This document shows positions 1-9,056 of a DNA stretch of 45,269 nt, one piece after another. The translations under genes and the position numbers were made by a program. How positions within the stretch are numbered: position 1 is the stretch's first letter; the number at the start of each line of letters is the position of its first letter. This DNA comes from an uncultured Cellvibrionales bacterium (GTDB lineage: Bacteria; Pseudomonadota; Gammaproteobacteria; Pseudomonadales; Cellvibrionaceae), in NCBI GenBank assembly GCA_913050115.1, contig CAJWZU010000020.1, positions 1 through 45,269 on the forward strand. Reading direction: 5' to 3'. Under the pieces are notes generated by a model. The model had not been told where the DNA came from. It did no database searches and was given only the letters and a program-made list of their open reading frames with translations.

Positions 1-19
1 GCTCTGTTTGAAACGGCCT

Positions 20-54
20 AATTTAATTTTTAGTTATTCACTCCGACCTCTTTT
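20..54 (-). repeat. GGTCGGAGT-type dispersed repeat, copy 1
   Basis: Read on the minus strand this begins AAAAGAGGTCGGAGTGAATA and continues into an AT-rich tail. It matches the forward-oriented copies at 1874 and 1920, so the immunity-type genes lie between inverted copies. Similar GGGGTCRGAGT blocks are known to me as common intergenic repeats in proteobacteria, often near REP/IS200-like Y1 transposases. No transposase is present here. The family assignment is from memory. Confidence 0.55.
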
Positions 55-132
55 ACTGATGATCGCCTGCCGCGCCGTATGGTGCTGGCATTGCAAAACA
101 CCACTATAAAAAGCTAATCAGGGAAGATACCC

Positions 133-969
133 GTGTTATATCGATTTAAATCCAAACTGGCTCTCCAGGATAGGCTAGAAGCCTTTCCTGTGCCGTCGCT
201 GGAACCAGACTCTAGCCATTATGGCCCCTGGTTTACCGAGTACGAAGAGCACTTTAAAAATGTCAAAGGCAGTGGCTCTCTGCTCGGAAAAATAGCGGGA
301 AAGTTCTCGCAGGCGAGCGTGCCCTTTATCGGCTGCCAGCAATTTGAAGCGCCTTGTTATCTCGACGCCAGAGATGGCCTGTCGGCGATTAAAGATAAAT
401 ACGGCAAGCGAAAAAAATACAGTCTCAGTTATCAGTTTCACCTCGAACAGGACGTCAGCGACCTGCCCGATCTCTGGAGTGTTGGCGGCTATATTATCGT
501 CTCGGCCAAAGCCCGTGCGGTGATCGAAAGCGTCGATCAGATGGTGCACGAGTATCTGCCCTTTAGCTGGTTGAGTAAAGACCGCGAATTGCTCGACACT
601 GATCAGAGCTATTACTGGTTCAACCCGCGCCGCTTTTTCACCATTGAACCGTCCGCTCGCATTGCCGGTCATGACGAGCTGGGTTTCTTTCCGCTGGATG
701 AAGAGGAGGAGTTTCTCGCTCGCGTCATCGACACGCCGGAGCTGCAACAGCACCTCAGTCAATTTCCACTCTGGCGTCACTACCGCTTAACCGGTGTCGA
801 CGGCCGCCACTCCCAGGCACGCATGGTGGTTTATTTTAATGCCGAGTTCTATAGCGCTTTACAAGATGCGGGAGTGAAGGGAATTGACTGTTTTAGCCAA
901 TCTTTTGGTGTGGGAGAAGAGTCGGTGAGTGTTATCGGTAATGGAATTCGTGAAGGAGGTGAGGGGTGA
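133..969 (+). CDS. Imm11 (DUF1629)-like immunity-type protein
   Basis: This is a 278-residue soluble protein with no signal peptide or membrane segment. The middle carries a pattern I associate with the DUF1629/Imm11 immunity family: a DLPDLWSVGGYIIVS stretch around residue 112, followed by a helix ending in a VHEYLPF-like segment. Near the C-terminus is a conserved PLWRHYRLTG block, then a short strand and the helix FYSALQDAGVKGIDCF. The next gene has the same blocks in the same order, so the two are diverged paralogues. By family analogy it would bind and neutralise a polymorphic toxin, but no intact toxin is nearby. The start is GTG at 133. The gene overlaps the next one by 4 bp and is clearly richer in GC than it. 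Assignment to Imm11 is from motif memory; the paralogy is seen directly. Confidence 0.6.
   Translation: MLYRFKSKLALQDRLEAFPVPSLEPDSSHYGPWFTEYEEHFKNVKGSGSLLGKIAGKFSQASVPFIGCQQFEAPCYLDARDGLSAIKDKYGKRKKYSLSYQFHLEQDVSDLPDLWSVGGYIIVSAKARAVIESVDQMVHEYLPFSWLSKDRELLDTDQSYYWFNPRRFFTIEPSARIAGHDELGFFPLDEEEEFLARVIDTPELQQHLSQFPLWRHYRLTGVDGRHSQARMVVYFNAEFYSALQDAGVKGIDCFSQSFGVGEESVSVIGNGIREGGEG
951..965 (+). promoter_or_regulatory. Strong Shine-Dalgarno inside the upstream gene
   Basis: The sequence AAGGAGGTGA lies in the last codons of the first immunity-type gene, 5 nt before the GTG start of the second at 966. It decides that start and indicates coupled translation of the pair. Confidence 0.7.
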
Positions 970-1637
970 TTTATCGGTACCGCGGTAGTTATTACACGGC
1001 TGCAGATGCTTGGATTATTCCTGATAAGCCTGGTTGTATGTTGCAAGGAATTGAAGCGAGAAATTACTTCCAGTTGTTTCAAAAAGAAATACAGGATAAT
1101 GAGGTGAGTGTGTTTCTGGCTCCAAAATTACCTTATTGGTATGTAGGTATTGAAATGATTTTCTCTCCTAAAAGACTGGATAAATTGCCAGATTTTTTTG
1201 GCGATGGCGATAGAGTTTTTGTTTCACAAAAAGCAAAAGAAATAATTGAGAAAGTTGACAGTTTTTCGCATCAGTTTTGTCCGGTTATTATTAAAAATAA
1301 ACGTGGAGATAAGGTAGTAAGAAAATACTTTGCTTTACATGTAAGAAGGAATGTTGACGTTCAGGTGTTGGTTGATGGGTTAAATCATGACGACTTGGAC
1401 TTCACATCAAATGAGGATGAATTATCCCTAATAAAGTACATTAATTCGAGTGATGAAACTCGTTCTAGAGTAGAGCAATACCCGTTGTGGCAATTGAGTG
1501 GTCGTGATAATCGAGACATTATCTACATGAATCAGTCGATATTTGATGCGTTTTTATCAGCCAGTATCTCTGGGTTAAAAGAATACACAATGCTTAACGG
1601 TAGCAGTAAAAATAAGGAAACCATTGGTCATGTCTAA
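966..1637 (+). CDS. Second Imm11-like immunity-type protein
   Basis: This 223-residue protein is paralogous to its upstream neighbour. It shares a LPDFFGDGDRVFVSQKAKEI segment, then a SHQFCPV segment, a QYPLWQLSGRDNRD block and a final helix FDAFLSASISGLKEY. It starts at GTG 966, overlapping the previous stop by 4 bp, behind a near-perfect ribosome binding site. It is noticeably AT-richer than the first copy, with many AAA, ATT and TTA codons. That suggests the two copies were acquired separately rather than by a recent duplication. The predicted role is immunity to a contact-dependent or polymorphic toxin, inferred only from family resemblance and the toxin-like stub that follows. Confidence 0.6.
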   Translation: MIYRYRGSYYTAADAWIIPDKPGCMLQGIEARNYFQLFQKEIQDNEVSVFLAPKLPYWYVGIEMIFSPKRLDKLPDFFGDGDRVFVSQKAKEIIEKVDSFSHQFCPVIIKNKRGDKVVRKYFALHVRRNVDVQVLVDGLNHDDLDFTSNEDELSLIKYINSSDETRSRVEQYPLWQLSGRDNRDIIYMNQSIFDAFLSASISGLKEYTMLNGSSKNKETIGHV

Positions 1638-1782
1638 CGTAGTAGTAGCAGGCAATAGTACAAAACTTAGAAAAAACTTAAAAAATGTGGTCGATAACTT
1701 GAAAGGACCTGGGCCAGATGGAAAAAGAATAGGACAGCCATCAATTAAAGACTCCTTAATGCTGAAGCTGCTCCAGCTCTGA
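1630..1782 (+). pseudogene. Truncated polymorphic-toxin module (possible AHH type)
   Basis: A 50-codon frame starts at an ATG that overlaps the last codons of the second immunity-type gene. It begins MSNVVVAGNSTKLRKNL and continues through a GPGPDGKRIG segment. A GNSxxLRxNL opening is what I recall from the start of AHH/HNH-type nuclease modules in polymorphic toxins, where a GPGP turn and the AHH catalytic motif follow. Here the frame stops before any His-His motif, so it would be catalytically dead. The likely origin is a displaced toxin C-terminal cassette left next to its immunity genes. A genuine small protein or chance cannot be excluded. Confidence 0.35.
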
Positions 1783-1873
1783 ATAACGGGTTTTTGCTTT
1801 GAGTATCAGCTAAGCGGCTAAAAACACCAAAAACCTAAATGCCAGGCACGAGATATTACACTGTGCGGATTGG

Positions 1874-1945
1874 AAAAGGGGTCGGAGTGAATTAAATTTC
1901 TGACCTCGGTCGGCCTTTGAAAAGTGGTCGGAGTTAATAAAATTT
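1874..1945 (+). repeat. GGTCGGAGT-type dispersed repeat, copies 2 and 3
   Basis: Two direct copies lie at 1874-1899 and 1920-1945. Each begins AAAAGNGGTCGGAGT and ends in an AAATTT tract (TTAAATTT in the first, TAAAATTT in the second). They are inverted relative to copy 1 at 20-54, so the immunity-type patch sits between oppositely oriented copies. This is the layout expected of a small mobilised segment, though no target-site duplication could be established. Confidence 0.6.
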
Positions 1946-2152
1946 CAGCCAATTTGAAATATAGCGTTTCGGCGCGTTCTCTTGGAAAAGGTCGATAACG
2001 CGAAATTCATCTAGGTTTGAATTTTGGTCGCACGGCGAGCAGAGCGGGGGATTGTTGGGGGGTAAATATTTAGCCAGGACTGTTTACCTTTAAGTCAGTG
2101 TTGTTTAAATCTTTCGGCTAATCCTTCTCGCTGTATTGCATGACACTGGCAG

Positions 2153-2194
2153 AGACACAAAAACACCGACTATAAGGTCGGTGTTTTTGTGTCT
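2153..2194. terminator. Bidirectional terminator
   Basis: A perfect 18-bp inverted repeat (AGACACAAAAACACCGAC and its complement) with a 6-nt loop lies just past the stop of the minus-strand gene at 2211. An A/T run on each arm allows it to work in either direction. Confidence 0.8.
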
Positions 2195-2210
2195 GAGATT
2201 TGTTGATTTG

Positions 2211-2618
2211 TTAAAAGTCCAACCGCTTCCAGACTTCCTGCTCGTAGTTACCCAGCACTTGACCTTCGTGCAGCCAGTGGCCGTGTTTGATAGTTTTGTT
2301 GAAGGTGAAACTTTTGCCAATGAGGTTTTTATTACTGCTGTCGGTTATGGTTTCGACAATGCCGGCGTCGGTAATTTGGTAGGTACCGACAACATAGCCG
2401 AGGTAGGTGCCTAGGCCCATATTAGTGATGGCCATTTTGCCGTCTTTCATGGTGCGCAGAGCTTTGAAGTTTTTGTTGTTGGCGTGGCTGACTTTACCTT
2501 CGGTGTTGGTGTAATCGCCGCTGATAAAATACCAGCTGCCTTCGACAGGGTCGATGATGTTTGAGGCTAGAGAGAAGTGGCTGAATGCCAGCAGGGCGAA
2601 TAGTGAGAGGGTGCGCAT
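2211..2618 (-). CDS. Small secreted protein, lipocalin-like fold suspected
   Basis: This 135-residue protein has a clear N-terminal signal peptide (MRTLSLFALLAFSHFSLAS, cleavage likely after the SLA motif). The mature part is about 115 residues of alternating strands. It opens with a EGSWYFISGDYTNTEGKV segment, like the first strand of small lipocalin-type domains that start with a GxW motif. There is no lipobox and no membrane segment after the signal. It is probably periplasmic and stands alone, with a strong terminator at its 3' end. I do not recognise a specific function. Confidence 0.65.
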   Translation of the reverse strand: MRTLSLFALLAFSHFSLASNIIDPVEGSWYFISGDYTNTEGKVSHANNKNFKALRTMKDGKMAITNMGLGTYLGYVVGTYQITDAGIVETITDSSNKNLIGKSFTFNKTIKHGHWLHEGQVLGNYEQEVWKRLDF

Positions 2619-2736
2619 GGTTTGTCTCTTAGTTACGTTGAGTGTGTGACCATGAGATTAACGTGAGTGCAGTAATTTTGTGCTTAAAAAGGCTTAAATA
2701 AAGGCTTATAAAAACTGAAAGGCCGGTTTTTAGGCA

Positions 2737-2784
2737 TTAAAAAAGCCGGCAGCTGCAAGGGTTATGCAACGGCCGACTTTTTTG
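2737..2784 (-). terminator. Terminator after rnt
   Basis: The sequence AAAAAAGCCGGC pairs with GCCGACTTTTTT across an interrupted loop that contains a second TGCA/TGCA pairing. It lies 9 nt beyond the rnt stop on the minus strand, where it ends in a run of T. Confidence 0.65.
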
Positions 2785-2792
2785 AACGTGGG

Positions 2793-3467
2793 TTACTTTT
2801 CGTCGTCTTCAAACACGGGTTCTTCGGCCAGTGGCCAGCCCCCTAAGCTTTTCCACTTGTTTACAATCATACAAAACAAATCAGCGGTTTTTTCAGCGTC
2901 GTAGGCGGCCGAGTGAGCGGCGGAGTTGCTGAATTCAAGGCCCGCTACTCGGCAGGCTTTAGCCAATACGGTTTGACCGTAGGCAAGACCCGCCAGGGTC
3001 GCAGTGTCAAAGCAAGAAAAAGGATGAAATGGATTGCGTTTAACGCCGCAACGGCTGGCAGCGGCATTCATGAAATCGAGATCAAAGTGAGCGTTGTGGG
3101 CTACCATCACCGCACGAGTACAGCCATTGGCTTTGACGGCGCGGCGCACGGCACCAAACACTTCTGGCATGGCCATCTCTTCTGGCCAAGCGTCGCGTTC
3201 GGGGTCTTCTAAGTCAATGCCGGTAAAGTCCAGCGCCGCCTTATCGACATTGGCGCCATCAAAAGGATCGAGGTGATACTCGAAGGTTTCATGGCGGTGC
3301 AGTACGCCGTCATCATCCATGCGCAGTGTTACCGCGGCTACTTCGAGCAGGGCGTCGCGATCGGCGTTAAAGCCGCCGGTTTCTACATCGACAACCACGG
3401 GTAAAAAGCCGCGAAAGCGCTGGCCCATTAGGGTTTTTAATTCTGGAGTTTCTTCGGCCGGAGTCAC
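2793..3467 (-). CDS. rnt: Ribonuclease T
   Basis: This 224-residue DEDDh-family 3'-5' exoribonuclease trims the 3' ends of tRNA and other stable RNAs. Exonuclease motif I is VVVDVETGG, with acidic residues at about D27 and E29. The middle motif is [11 protein letters not shown]. The final motif, [11 protein letters not shown], carries the catalytic His and last Asp that define the DEDDh subclass. The length matches the usual 215-225 residues of the family. The start is GTG at 3465-3467 behind an AAGGAAAA ribosome binding site. It lies 48 bp downstream of pyrC on the same strand and probably shares its transcript, an arrangement I recall from pseudomonads. Confidence 0.95.
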   Translation of the reverse strand: MTPAEETPELKTLMGQRFRGFLPVVVDVETGGFNADRDALLEVAAVTLRMDDDGVLHRHETFEYHLDPFDGANVDKAALDFTGIDLEDPERDAWPEEMAMPEVFGAVRRAVKANGCTRAVMVAHNAHFDLDFMNAAASRCGVKRNPFHPFSCFDTATLAGLAYGQTVLAKACRVAGLEFSNSAAHSAAYDAEKTADLFCMIVNKWKSLGGWPLAEEPVFEDDEK

Positions 3468-3515
3468 AGCGTTTTCCTTAAAGGTTAATTCTTAAATTAA
3501 TAGGGCGTTAAAGTG

Positions 3516-4550
3516 TTAGGTTTCAAGCTGCCAGTGTAGGGTTTCGCCAGCGCACAGGGGTACCAGAGTGTCATTGGCTAGGGGCAGGGTGGCAGGGACT
3601 TGCCAGTCTTGCTTGTTCAGGGTAATGGTGTCGCTATTGCGTGGCAAGCCGTAGAAATCTGGACCGAAGTGGCCGGCAAAGGCTTCGAGCTTGTCGAGTG
3701 CGTCCGCTGCTGCGAAGGCTTCCGTGTATAGCTCTATCGCAGAAAAGGCAGTGTAGCTTCCAGCGCAGCCGCAAGCGGCTTCTTTTTTGTCTTTGGCGTG
3801 TGGCGCCGAGTCTGTTCCTAAGAAGAACTTAGGGCTGCCGCTGGTGGCTGCGGCGATTAACGCCTGCTGATGGGTATTGCGTTTTAAAATGGGCAGGCAG
3901 TAGTAGTGTGGCTTGATACCGCCCACCAGCATATGGTTGCGGTTGTAGAGCAAATGGTGCGCGGTAATGGTCGCGGCAATGTTGGGGCCGGCGCTGGCGA
4001 CAAAATCGGCGGCGTCTTTTGTAGTGATGTGCTCCAATACCATTTTCAAATCGGGGAAGTCTTTGACTAGCTGCTTTAAGGTGCGATCGATAAATACCTT
4101 CTCGCGGTCGAAAATATCGATATCGTCGTCGGTCACTTCGCCATGCAGCAAAAACAGCATGCCCTCGCGCTCCATTGCTTCCAGCGCAGGGTAGGTATTT
4201 TTAACGTCTTTTACGCCCGAGTCTGAATTGGTGGTGGCGCCTGCGGGATAGAGTTTGCAGGCCACAACCCCGGCGGCTTTCGCGGCAACTATGTCCGCTG
4301 GGGTGGTCGCTTCAGTTAAATAGATAACCATCAGCGGCTCAAACTGGCTGCCGGCGGGGCGCTGGGCCAGTATGCGCTCTTTGTAGGCCAGAGCCTGCTC
4401 GGCATTTTGTACTGGCGGCATCAGGTTCGGCATAATGATGGCGCGGGCAAATTGAGCGGCGGCATGCGGTACGGTGCTGGCCAGAGTGTCGCCGTCGCGC
4501 AGGTGTATATGCCAGTCATCGGGGCGCGTAATTGTCAGTGTGGTGGTCAT
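3516..4550 (-). CDS. pyrC: Dihydroorotase (type PyrC)
   Basis: This is a zinc-dependent amidohydrolase that cyclises N-carbamoyl-aspartate to dihydroorotate in pyrimidine synthesis. The first metal site is [11 protein letters not shown] (H14 and H16). The carbamylated lysine lies in [13 protein letters not shown]. Later metal ligands fall in LHGEVTD and LEHITT, and the conserved Asp is in GTDSAPHAK. The start chosen is ATG at 4548-4550, giving 344 residues, close to the 348 of the E. coli enzyme. A start 22 codons upstream would add a tail foreign to the family. rnt follows it. Confidence 0.96.
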   Translation of the reverse strand: MTTTLTITRPDDWHIHLRDGDTLASTVPHAAAQFARAIIMPNLMPPVQNAEQALAYKERILAQRPAGSQFEPLMVIYLTEATTPADIVAAKAAGVVACKLYPAGATTNSDSGVKDVKNTYPALEAMEREGMLFLLHGEVTDDDIDIFDREKVFIDRTLKQLVKDFPDLKMVLEHITTKDAADFVASAGPNIAATITAHHLLYNRNHMLVGGIKPHYYCLPILKRNTHQQALIAAATSGSPKFFLGTDSAPHAKDKKEAACGCAGSYTAFSAIELYTEAFAAADALDKLEAFAGHFGPDFYGLPRNSDTITLNKQDWQVPATLPLANDTLVPLCAGETLHWQLET

Positions 4551-5190
4551 GGCTTGCTCGATTATGTAGCGGCTGAAAATAGTAGCCGGTAATTCTAACA
4601 AAAAAAGCCGATTCAAGCACGGCGCACCTTAGTCGATATGTTTATTGTCTGGCTTATTTTGTATGGTCGCTCAACTGAGTAGCGGCGGTGAAAGAGTGTC
4701 TAATGCTTTTTATTGAAGGTTCAGCCCTAGCTTTGCAGGCGATTACTTACAGTTCGCCAATGGTCTAAGTAATAGCGTCGGTACAGTGTTTATCGTTTAG
4801 CCTTGAATGCGGCACAATTAGTTTGCGCTTGCGCGCAGAACCGCTCGTTTATTCGCATGACCAGTAATGGCAATTGCCAAGGCCGGGGTTTAAGCCGTTG
4901 AGTCGCTATTTGTCTGCTGTGTGTTTGAAAGAACGGCGAGCTGATAGCAATAGTGGCTGCCGCTCAAGCGCTAGAGACGACCTCGGCAGGCAGGTGGGCA
5001 ATTCTCGTCCTATTGATATATCCCATCATAATATGAATGACACTCCTTATAGCCCATACGACGGTTCTGCTGTACAATTGTTGTATATATTTTTAGCTGT
5101 TGCAGTGCCGGAATTTAGCGGTAGTTACTAATAGCTTGGTTGTATGTAACGACAAATTTTTACACGGCGATAGCGCCGGGAGCACCGTTT
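4551..5190. other. Intergenic region between divergent pyrC and argG
   Basis: This 640-bp gap separates the divergent pyrC and argG starts and must hold both promoters. I saw no credible coding frame, hairpin or clear ArgR box. An 85-codon frame at 4874-5131 has no recognisable protein character. Confidence 0.5.
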
Positions 5191-6411
5191 ATGTCATCTG
5201 TTAAAAAAGTTGTACTGGCCTACTCTGGTGGTCTGGATACCTCGGTCATCGTTAAATGGCTCCAAGAAACTTACAACTGTGAAGTTGTCACCTTTACTGC
5301 TGACCTTGGTCAGGGTGAAGAAGTAGAGCCCGCTCGCGCTAAAGCGGTAGCCATGGGCATCAAAGAAATTTATATCGACGATTTACGCGAAGAGTTTGTT
5401 CGTGACTTCGTTTTTCCGATGTTTCGTGCCAATGCCATCTACGAAGGTGAATATCTGCTGGGTACCTCCATTGCGCGCCCATTAATCGCCAAGCGTTTGA
5501 TTGAAATTGCCAATGAAACTGGCGCCGATGCTATCTCGCATGGCGCTACCGGCAAAGGTAACGACCAAATTCGTTTTGAGCTGGGTGCCTATGCACTTAA
5601 GCCAGGCGTGCAGGTGATTGCGCCTTGGCGTGAATGGGATTTAACATCGCGCGAAACGCTGATGGATTACTGTAAAGAGCATGACATTCCAGTGGATTAC
5701 TCAAAAGCTGAGAAAAAGTCTCCTTATTCCATGGATGCCAACTTGCTTCATATCTCCTACGAAGGCGATATTCTGGAAGACCCTTGGGCCGAAGCCGAAG
5801 ACGATATGTGGCGCTGGAGTGTTTCTCCTGAAGAAGCACCAGATAAGCCGACTTATATTGAGCTGAGCTACGAGAAGGGCGATATTGTTGCCATCGACGG
5901 CAAGGCCATGAGCCCAGCCACCGTGCTTGAATACCTGAACAAAGTCGGTGGCGACAACGGTATTGGTCGTTTGGATATTGTTGAAAATCGCTATGTGGGC
6001 ATGAAGTCACGAGGCTGTTACGAGACTCCAGGCGGCACTATTATGATGAAGGCGCACCGCGCTATTGAATCTATCACTTTGGATCGCGAGGCTGCGCATC
6101 TTAAAGATTCCATTATGCCTAAGTATGCGGAGCTGGTTTATAACGGCTACTGGTGGAGCCCTGAGCGCGAAATGATGCAAGTCATGATCGACAAGTCGCA
6201 GGAAGTTGTTAACGGTGATGTGCGTCTGAAGCTTTATAAAGGGGGTGTCAGCGTTGTTGGCCGTCGCTCGGAGGACAGCCTCTTCGATGAGAAGATTGCG
6301 ACTTTTGAAGATGATGCCGGTGCTTACGATCAAAAAGACGCGGCGGGCTTCATTAAGCTTAACGCTCTGCGTATGCGCATTGCGGCCAAGAAAGGCCGCA
6401 CTTTTGTTTGA
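5191..6411 (+). CDS. argG: Argininosuccinate synthase
   Basis: This enzyme ligates citrulline and aspartate with ATP to give argininosuccinate, the penultimate step of arginine synthesis. The N-terminal ATP pyrophosphatase loop is [11 protein letters not shown]. It is followed by the citrulline/aspartate-binding segments [11 protein letters not shown] and [11 protein letters not shown]. The start chosen is ATG at 5191 ([14 protein letters not shown]), giving 406 residues, the usual length of the bacterial short form. Upstream codons to 5140 add a non-conserved tail and are rejected. A GGGAG ribosome binding site lies about 10 nt before the ATG. It is a single-gene unit. Confidence 0.97.
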   Translation: MSSVKKVVLAYSGGLDTSVIVKWLQETYNCEVVTFTADLGQGEEVEPARAKAVAMGIKEIYIDDLREEFVRDFVFPMFRANAIYEGEYLLGTSIARPLIAKRLIEIANETGADAISHGATGKGNDQIRFELGAYALKPGVQVIAPWREWDLTSRETLMDYCKEHDIPVDYSKAEKKSPYSMDANLLHISYEGDILEDPWAEAEDDMWRWSVSPEEAPDKPTYIELSYEKGDIVAIDGKAMSPATVLEYLNKVGGDNGIGRLDIVENRYVGMKSRGCYETPGGTIMMKAHRAIESITLDREAAHLKDSIMPKYAELVYNGYWWSPEREMMQVMIDKSQEVVNGDVRLKLYKGGVSVVGRRSEDSLFDEKIATFEDDAGAYDQKDAAGFIKLNALRMRIAAKKGRTFV

Positions 6412-6718
6412 TTGAGGTATACAAGAGGTTTTAGCGGTGTGATTCATGCTGCTACTGCCAACCTGTACGACACCGTTAGAGTGGATGCAGGTTTTATCAA
6501 TATTTAGCTTGAACATTTTACATTGAACTCTTGAACTGAGACGTCGCACAGTTACTGTCGGTGTCTTAGGGGAGTTGGCTGCTGGGGCGCTAAAATATAC
6601 CGATACCTACGGTACAGCCCTGCAGCCTAATTGTGAAATACGCAAGGGGTGTAAATTTCTTCGTGATTAGACTAGTAAATACAACAAATAATTTCCCAAT
6701 TTTAGTTAGGAAACTCCT
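6412..6718. other. Intergenic region upstream of ccoN
   Basis: This 307-bp gap carries the cco promoter. cbb3 operons are usually activated by FNR/ANR, but I could not find a convincing TTGAT-N4-ATCAA box. Several TTGAAC words occur near 6507-6533. No gene is supported here. Confidence 0.45.
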
Positions 6719-8185
6719 ATGAGCAGTAATCTGGCCGCTGGGGATCATCCAGTATACAACTACAAAGTGGTACGCCAATTCGCCATCATGACCATTGTCT
6801 GGGGCATTGTGGGTATGAGCGTTGGAGTTCTTCTTGCCTCTCAATTAGCATGGCCTGCGCTGAATGATTTTTTTCAGCCTTATAGTCATTTTGGGCGCCT
6901 GCGCCCTTTGCACACTAATCTAGTGATTTTTGCTTTTGGTGGCTGCGCCTTGTTTGCGACCTCCTACTACGTGGTACAGCGTACCTGCCAAGCTAAACTC
7001 TGGGGTGGTTGGTTGATACCTTTCACGTTCTGGGGCTGGCAGCTGGTTATGGTGCTGGCGGCAATTACTCTGCCACAGGGCATGACTTCAACTAAAGAAT
7101 ACGCCGAGTTGGAATGGCCGATCGATATTCTAATTGCCCTGGTGTGGATATCCTATGCCACAGTGTTTTTTGGCACGATTGTGAAGCGTAAAACTTCTCA
7201 TATTTATGTGGCCAACTGGTTCTTCGGCTCTTTTATTATCACTATTGCTCTTTTGCATGTGGTTAACAGTGCCGCTATTCCTGTGACTATGTTTAAGTCT
7301 TATTCGGCTTATTCTGGTGCCATGGATGCCATGATTCAGTGGTGGTATGGCCACAACGCAGTGGGTTTTTTCCTCACAGCGGGATTTCTTGGCATGATGT
7401 ACTACTTTGTGCCTAAGCAAGCGGGTCGCCCAGTTTACTCTTACCAGTTGTCGATCGTGCACTTTTGGGCGTTGTCTTCGCTTTACATCTGGGCCGGAGC
7501 ACACCACTTGCATTACTCAGCACTGCCTGACTGGACTCAAAGTCTGGCCATGGTCATGTCACTGATTCTGCTGGCACCATCTTGGGGCGGTATGATCAAC
7601 GGTATTATGACCTTGTCAGGCGCTTGGCATAAACTTAAGACCGACCCTACGCTGCGCTTTTTGGTGGTATCCCTGTCCTTCTATGGTATGTCTACCTTCG
7701 AAGGTCCAATGATGGCGATTAAGACTGTTAACGCTCTATCGCACAACACTGATTGGACTATAGGCCACGTGCATTCCGGTGCTTTGGGCTGGGTAGCGAT
7801 GATCTCTATCGGAGCTATTTATCATTTGATTCCGGTGTTGTTTGGTCGTGCCAAGATGTACAGCGTACAGCTGATCAACACTCACTTTTGGCTAGCCACT
7901 ATCGGCACGGTCATCTACATTGTTGCCCTTTGGGTGAACGGTATTATGCAAGGTTTGATGTGGCGCGCCTTTAACGACGATGGCTCGCTTACCTATAGCT
8001 TTGTTGAGTCAGTAGTAGCCAGTCACGGTGGCTATGTAGCCCGTGCTATCGGCGGCGCCTTTTTCCTTAGTGGCATGCTGATTATGGCGTACAACGTTTA
8101 TCGCACAGTCTCTGCAGATGAAACGTCTGACCAAGAGTCTGTTACACCTAGCGCAGATCCGGCCGCTGCCGCGCAAACGGCTTAA
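6719..8185 (+). CDS. ccoN: cbb3-type cytochrome c oxidase subunit I
   Basis: This is the catalytic haem-copper subunit of the high-affinity cbb3 oxidase, which reduces O2 to water in the inner membrane. It has 488 residues and about 12 hydrophobic segments. Conserved His-bearing helices are visible: [14 protein letters not shown] (low-spin haem ligand), [13 protein letters not shown] (Cu-B/active site), [14 protein letters not shown], and [10 protein letters not shown] (haem ligands). Length and order fit the family. It is first in a tight ccoNOQP operon, with ccoO 12 bp downstream. The tail is rich in Ala and Ser after the last helix, which is unremarkable. Confidence 0.97.
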   Translation: MSSNLAAGDHPVYNYKVVRQFAIMTIVWGIVGMSVGVLLASQLAWPALNDFFQPYSHFGRLRPLHTNLVIFAFGGCALFATSYYVVQRTCQAKLWGGWLIPFTFWGWQLVMVLAAITLPQGMTSTKEYAELEWPIDILIALVWISYATVFFGTIVKRKTSHIYVANWFFGSFIITIALLHVVNSAAIPVTMFKSYSAYSGAMDAMIQWWYGHNAVGFFLTAGFLGMMYYFVPKQAGRPVYSYQLSIVHFWALSSLYIWAGAHHLHYSALPDWTQSLAMVMSLILLAPSWGGMINGIMTLSGAWHKLKTDPTLRFLVVSLSFYGMSTFEGPMMAIKTVNALSHNTDWTIGHVHSGALGWVAMISIGAIYHLIPVLFGRAKMYSVQLINTHFWLATIGTVIYIVALWVNGIMQGLMWRAFNDDGSLTYSFVESVVASHGGYVARAIGGAFFLSGMLIMAYNVYRTVSADETSDQESVTPSADPAAAAQTA

Positions 8186-8197
8186 GGGAGAGACGCT

Positions 8198-8809
8198 GTG
8201 AAAAATCATGACATAGTAGAAAAGAATATCGGACTGATGATCGTACTGACGGTTGTCGCTATTAGTTTTGGTGGTTTGGTTGAAATTGTACCGCAGTTCT
8301 TTCTCGAGGAGACCACTAAGCCCATTGCCGGTTTGATGCCGCTGGAGGCGAAAGAACTCGAAGGGCGCGATATCTATATTCGCGAGGGCTGCCATGTGTG
8401 CCACACCCAGATGATTCGTCCTCTGCGTGCGGAAGTAGAGCGTTATGGGCACTACTCGGTAGCCGGTGAGTCGGTATACGACCATCCGTTCCTGTGGGGC
8501 TCAAAGCGCACCGGTCCCGATTTGGCTCGCGTCGGTACTCGCTACTCTGACGCGTGGCACAAAGCGCATTTGTACAATCCGCGTAACGTCGTACCAGAGT
8601 CAAATATGCCGTCTTTTCCGTGGTTGTTTGACAATATTCTCGACGGCAAAGATACCGCCGCGAAAATGACGGCGTTACGAACTGTGGGTGTGCCTTACAC
8701 CGACGCCGATATTGCCGGTGCCAAGGCCGCTGTAGAGGGCGTTGTCGAGATCGATGCACTGGTCGCTTACTTGCAACAGCTGGGTATTTTGTTGCAGCAG
8801 AAGCGCTAA
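8198..8809 (+). CDS. ccoO: cbb3-type cytochrome c oxidase subunit II
   Basis: This membrane-anchored mono-haem cytochrome c subunit passes electrons from CcoP to CcoN. A single N-terminal helix at about residues 12-32 is followed by a periplasmic domain. The haem-binding site is CHVCH at about residues 65-69, and the axial Met is likely in [10 protein letters not shown]. It has 203 residues, as expected. The start is GTG at 8198, after a GGGAGA ribosome binding site. It sits between ccoN and ccoQ in the same operon. Confidence 0.97.
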   Translation: MKNHDIVEKNIGLMIVLTVVAISFGGLVEIVPQFFLEETTKPIAGLMPLEAKELEGRDIYIREGCHVCHTQMIRPLRAEVERYGHYSVAGESVYDHPFLWGSKRTGPDLARVGTRYSDAWHKAHLYNPRNVVPESNMPSFPWLFDNILDGKDTAAKMTALRTVGVPYTDADIAGAKAAVEGVVEIDALVAYLQQLGILLQQKR

Positions 8810-8835
8810 GCTACAACTTTGAGGGAGATATCACT

Positions 8836-9048
8836 GTGACTGTTAAAACCATCTTCAGTATGATCTCGGTATTTTTAATGCTGTTTGCCATTATCGGCAT
8901 CGGCTGGTGGGCTTTTTCACCGCGCCGAAAAAAGCGCTTTGATGACGCCGCTAACTTGCCCTTTGCTGATGAAAGCGAGCTGGAAAAGCAGCAGCATAAA
9001 GAGCAGGACGAAAAAGACATTCATCCCCATAGCGATGAACAAAGGTAG
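8836..9048 (+). CDS. ccoQ: cbb3 oxidase small subunit CcoQ
   Basis: This 70-residue protein has one transmembrane helix (about residues 6-27), a basic stretch PRRKKRF, and a charged, acidic cytoplasmic tail. CcoQ stabilises the cbb3 complex and is poorly conserved, so the call rests mainly on its position between ccoO and ccoP, its size and its topology. The start is GTG at 8836 after a GAGGGAGA ribosome binding site. The tail is somewhat longer than in the shortest homologues. Confidence 0.9.
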   Translation: MTVKTIFSMISVFLMLFAIIGIGWWAFSPRRKKRFDDAANLPFADESELEKQQHKEQDEKDIHPHSDEQR

Positions 9049-9056
9049 GGTTGCGT

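Larger units (their letters stand above)
1783..2210. other. Intergenic stretch with repeats
   Basis: No gene is visible. It holds two direct copies of the GGTCGGAGT repeat (next entry), an AT-rich tail, and the terminator that serves the minus-strand gene to its right. A very short frame beginning MPGTRYY runs into the first repeat but is too short to support. Confidence 0.5.

Noticed and set aside
175-780. 201-codon minus frame over the first immunity-type gene
   Set aside because: Antisense shadow; the plus-strand protein has family-like blocks shared with its neighbour.
4874-5131. 85-codon frame upstream of argG
   Set aside because: Unstructured composition, no ribosome binding site and no recognisable domain.
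6007-6549. 180-codon minus frame overlapping the end of argG
   Set aside because: Mostly antisense to argG, with no recognisable domain or ribosome binding site.
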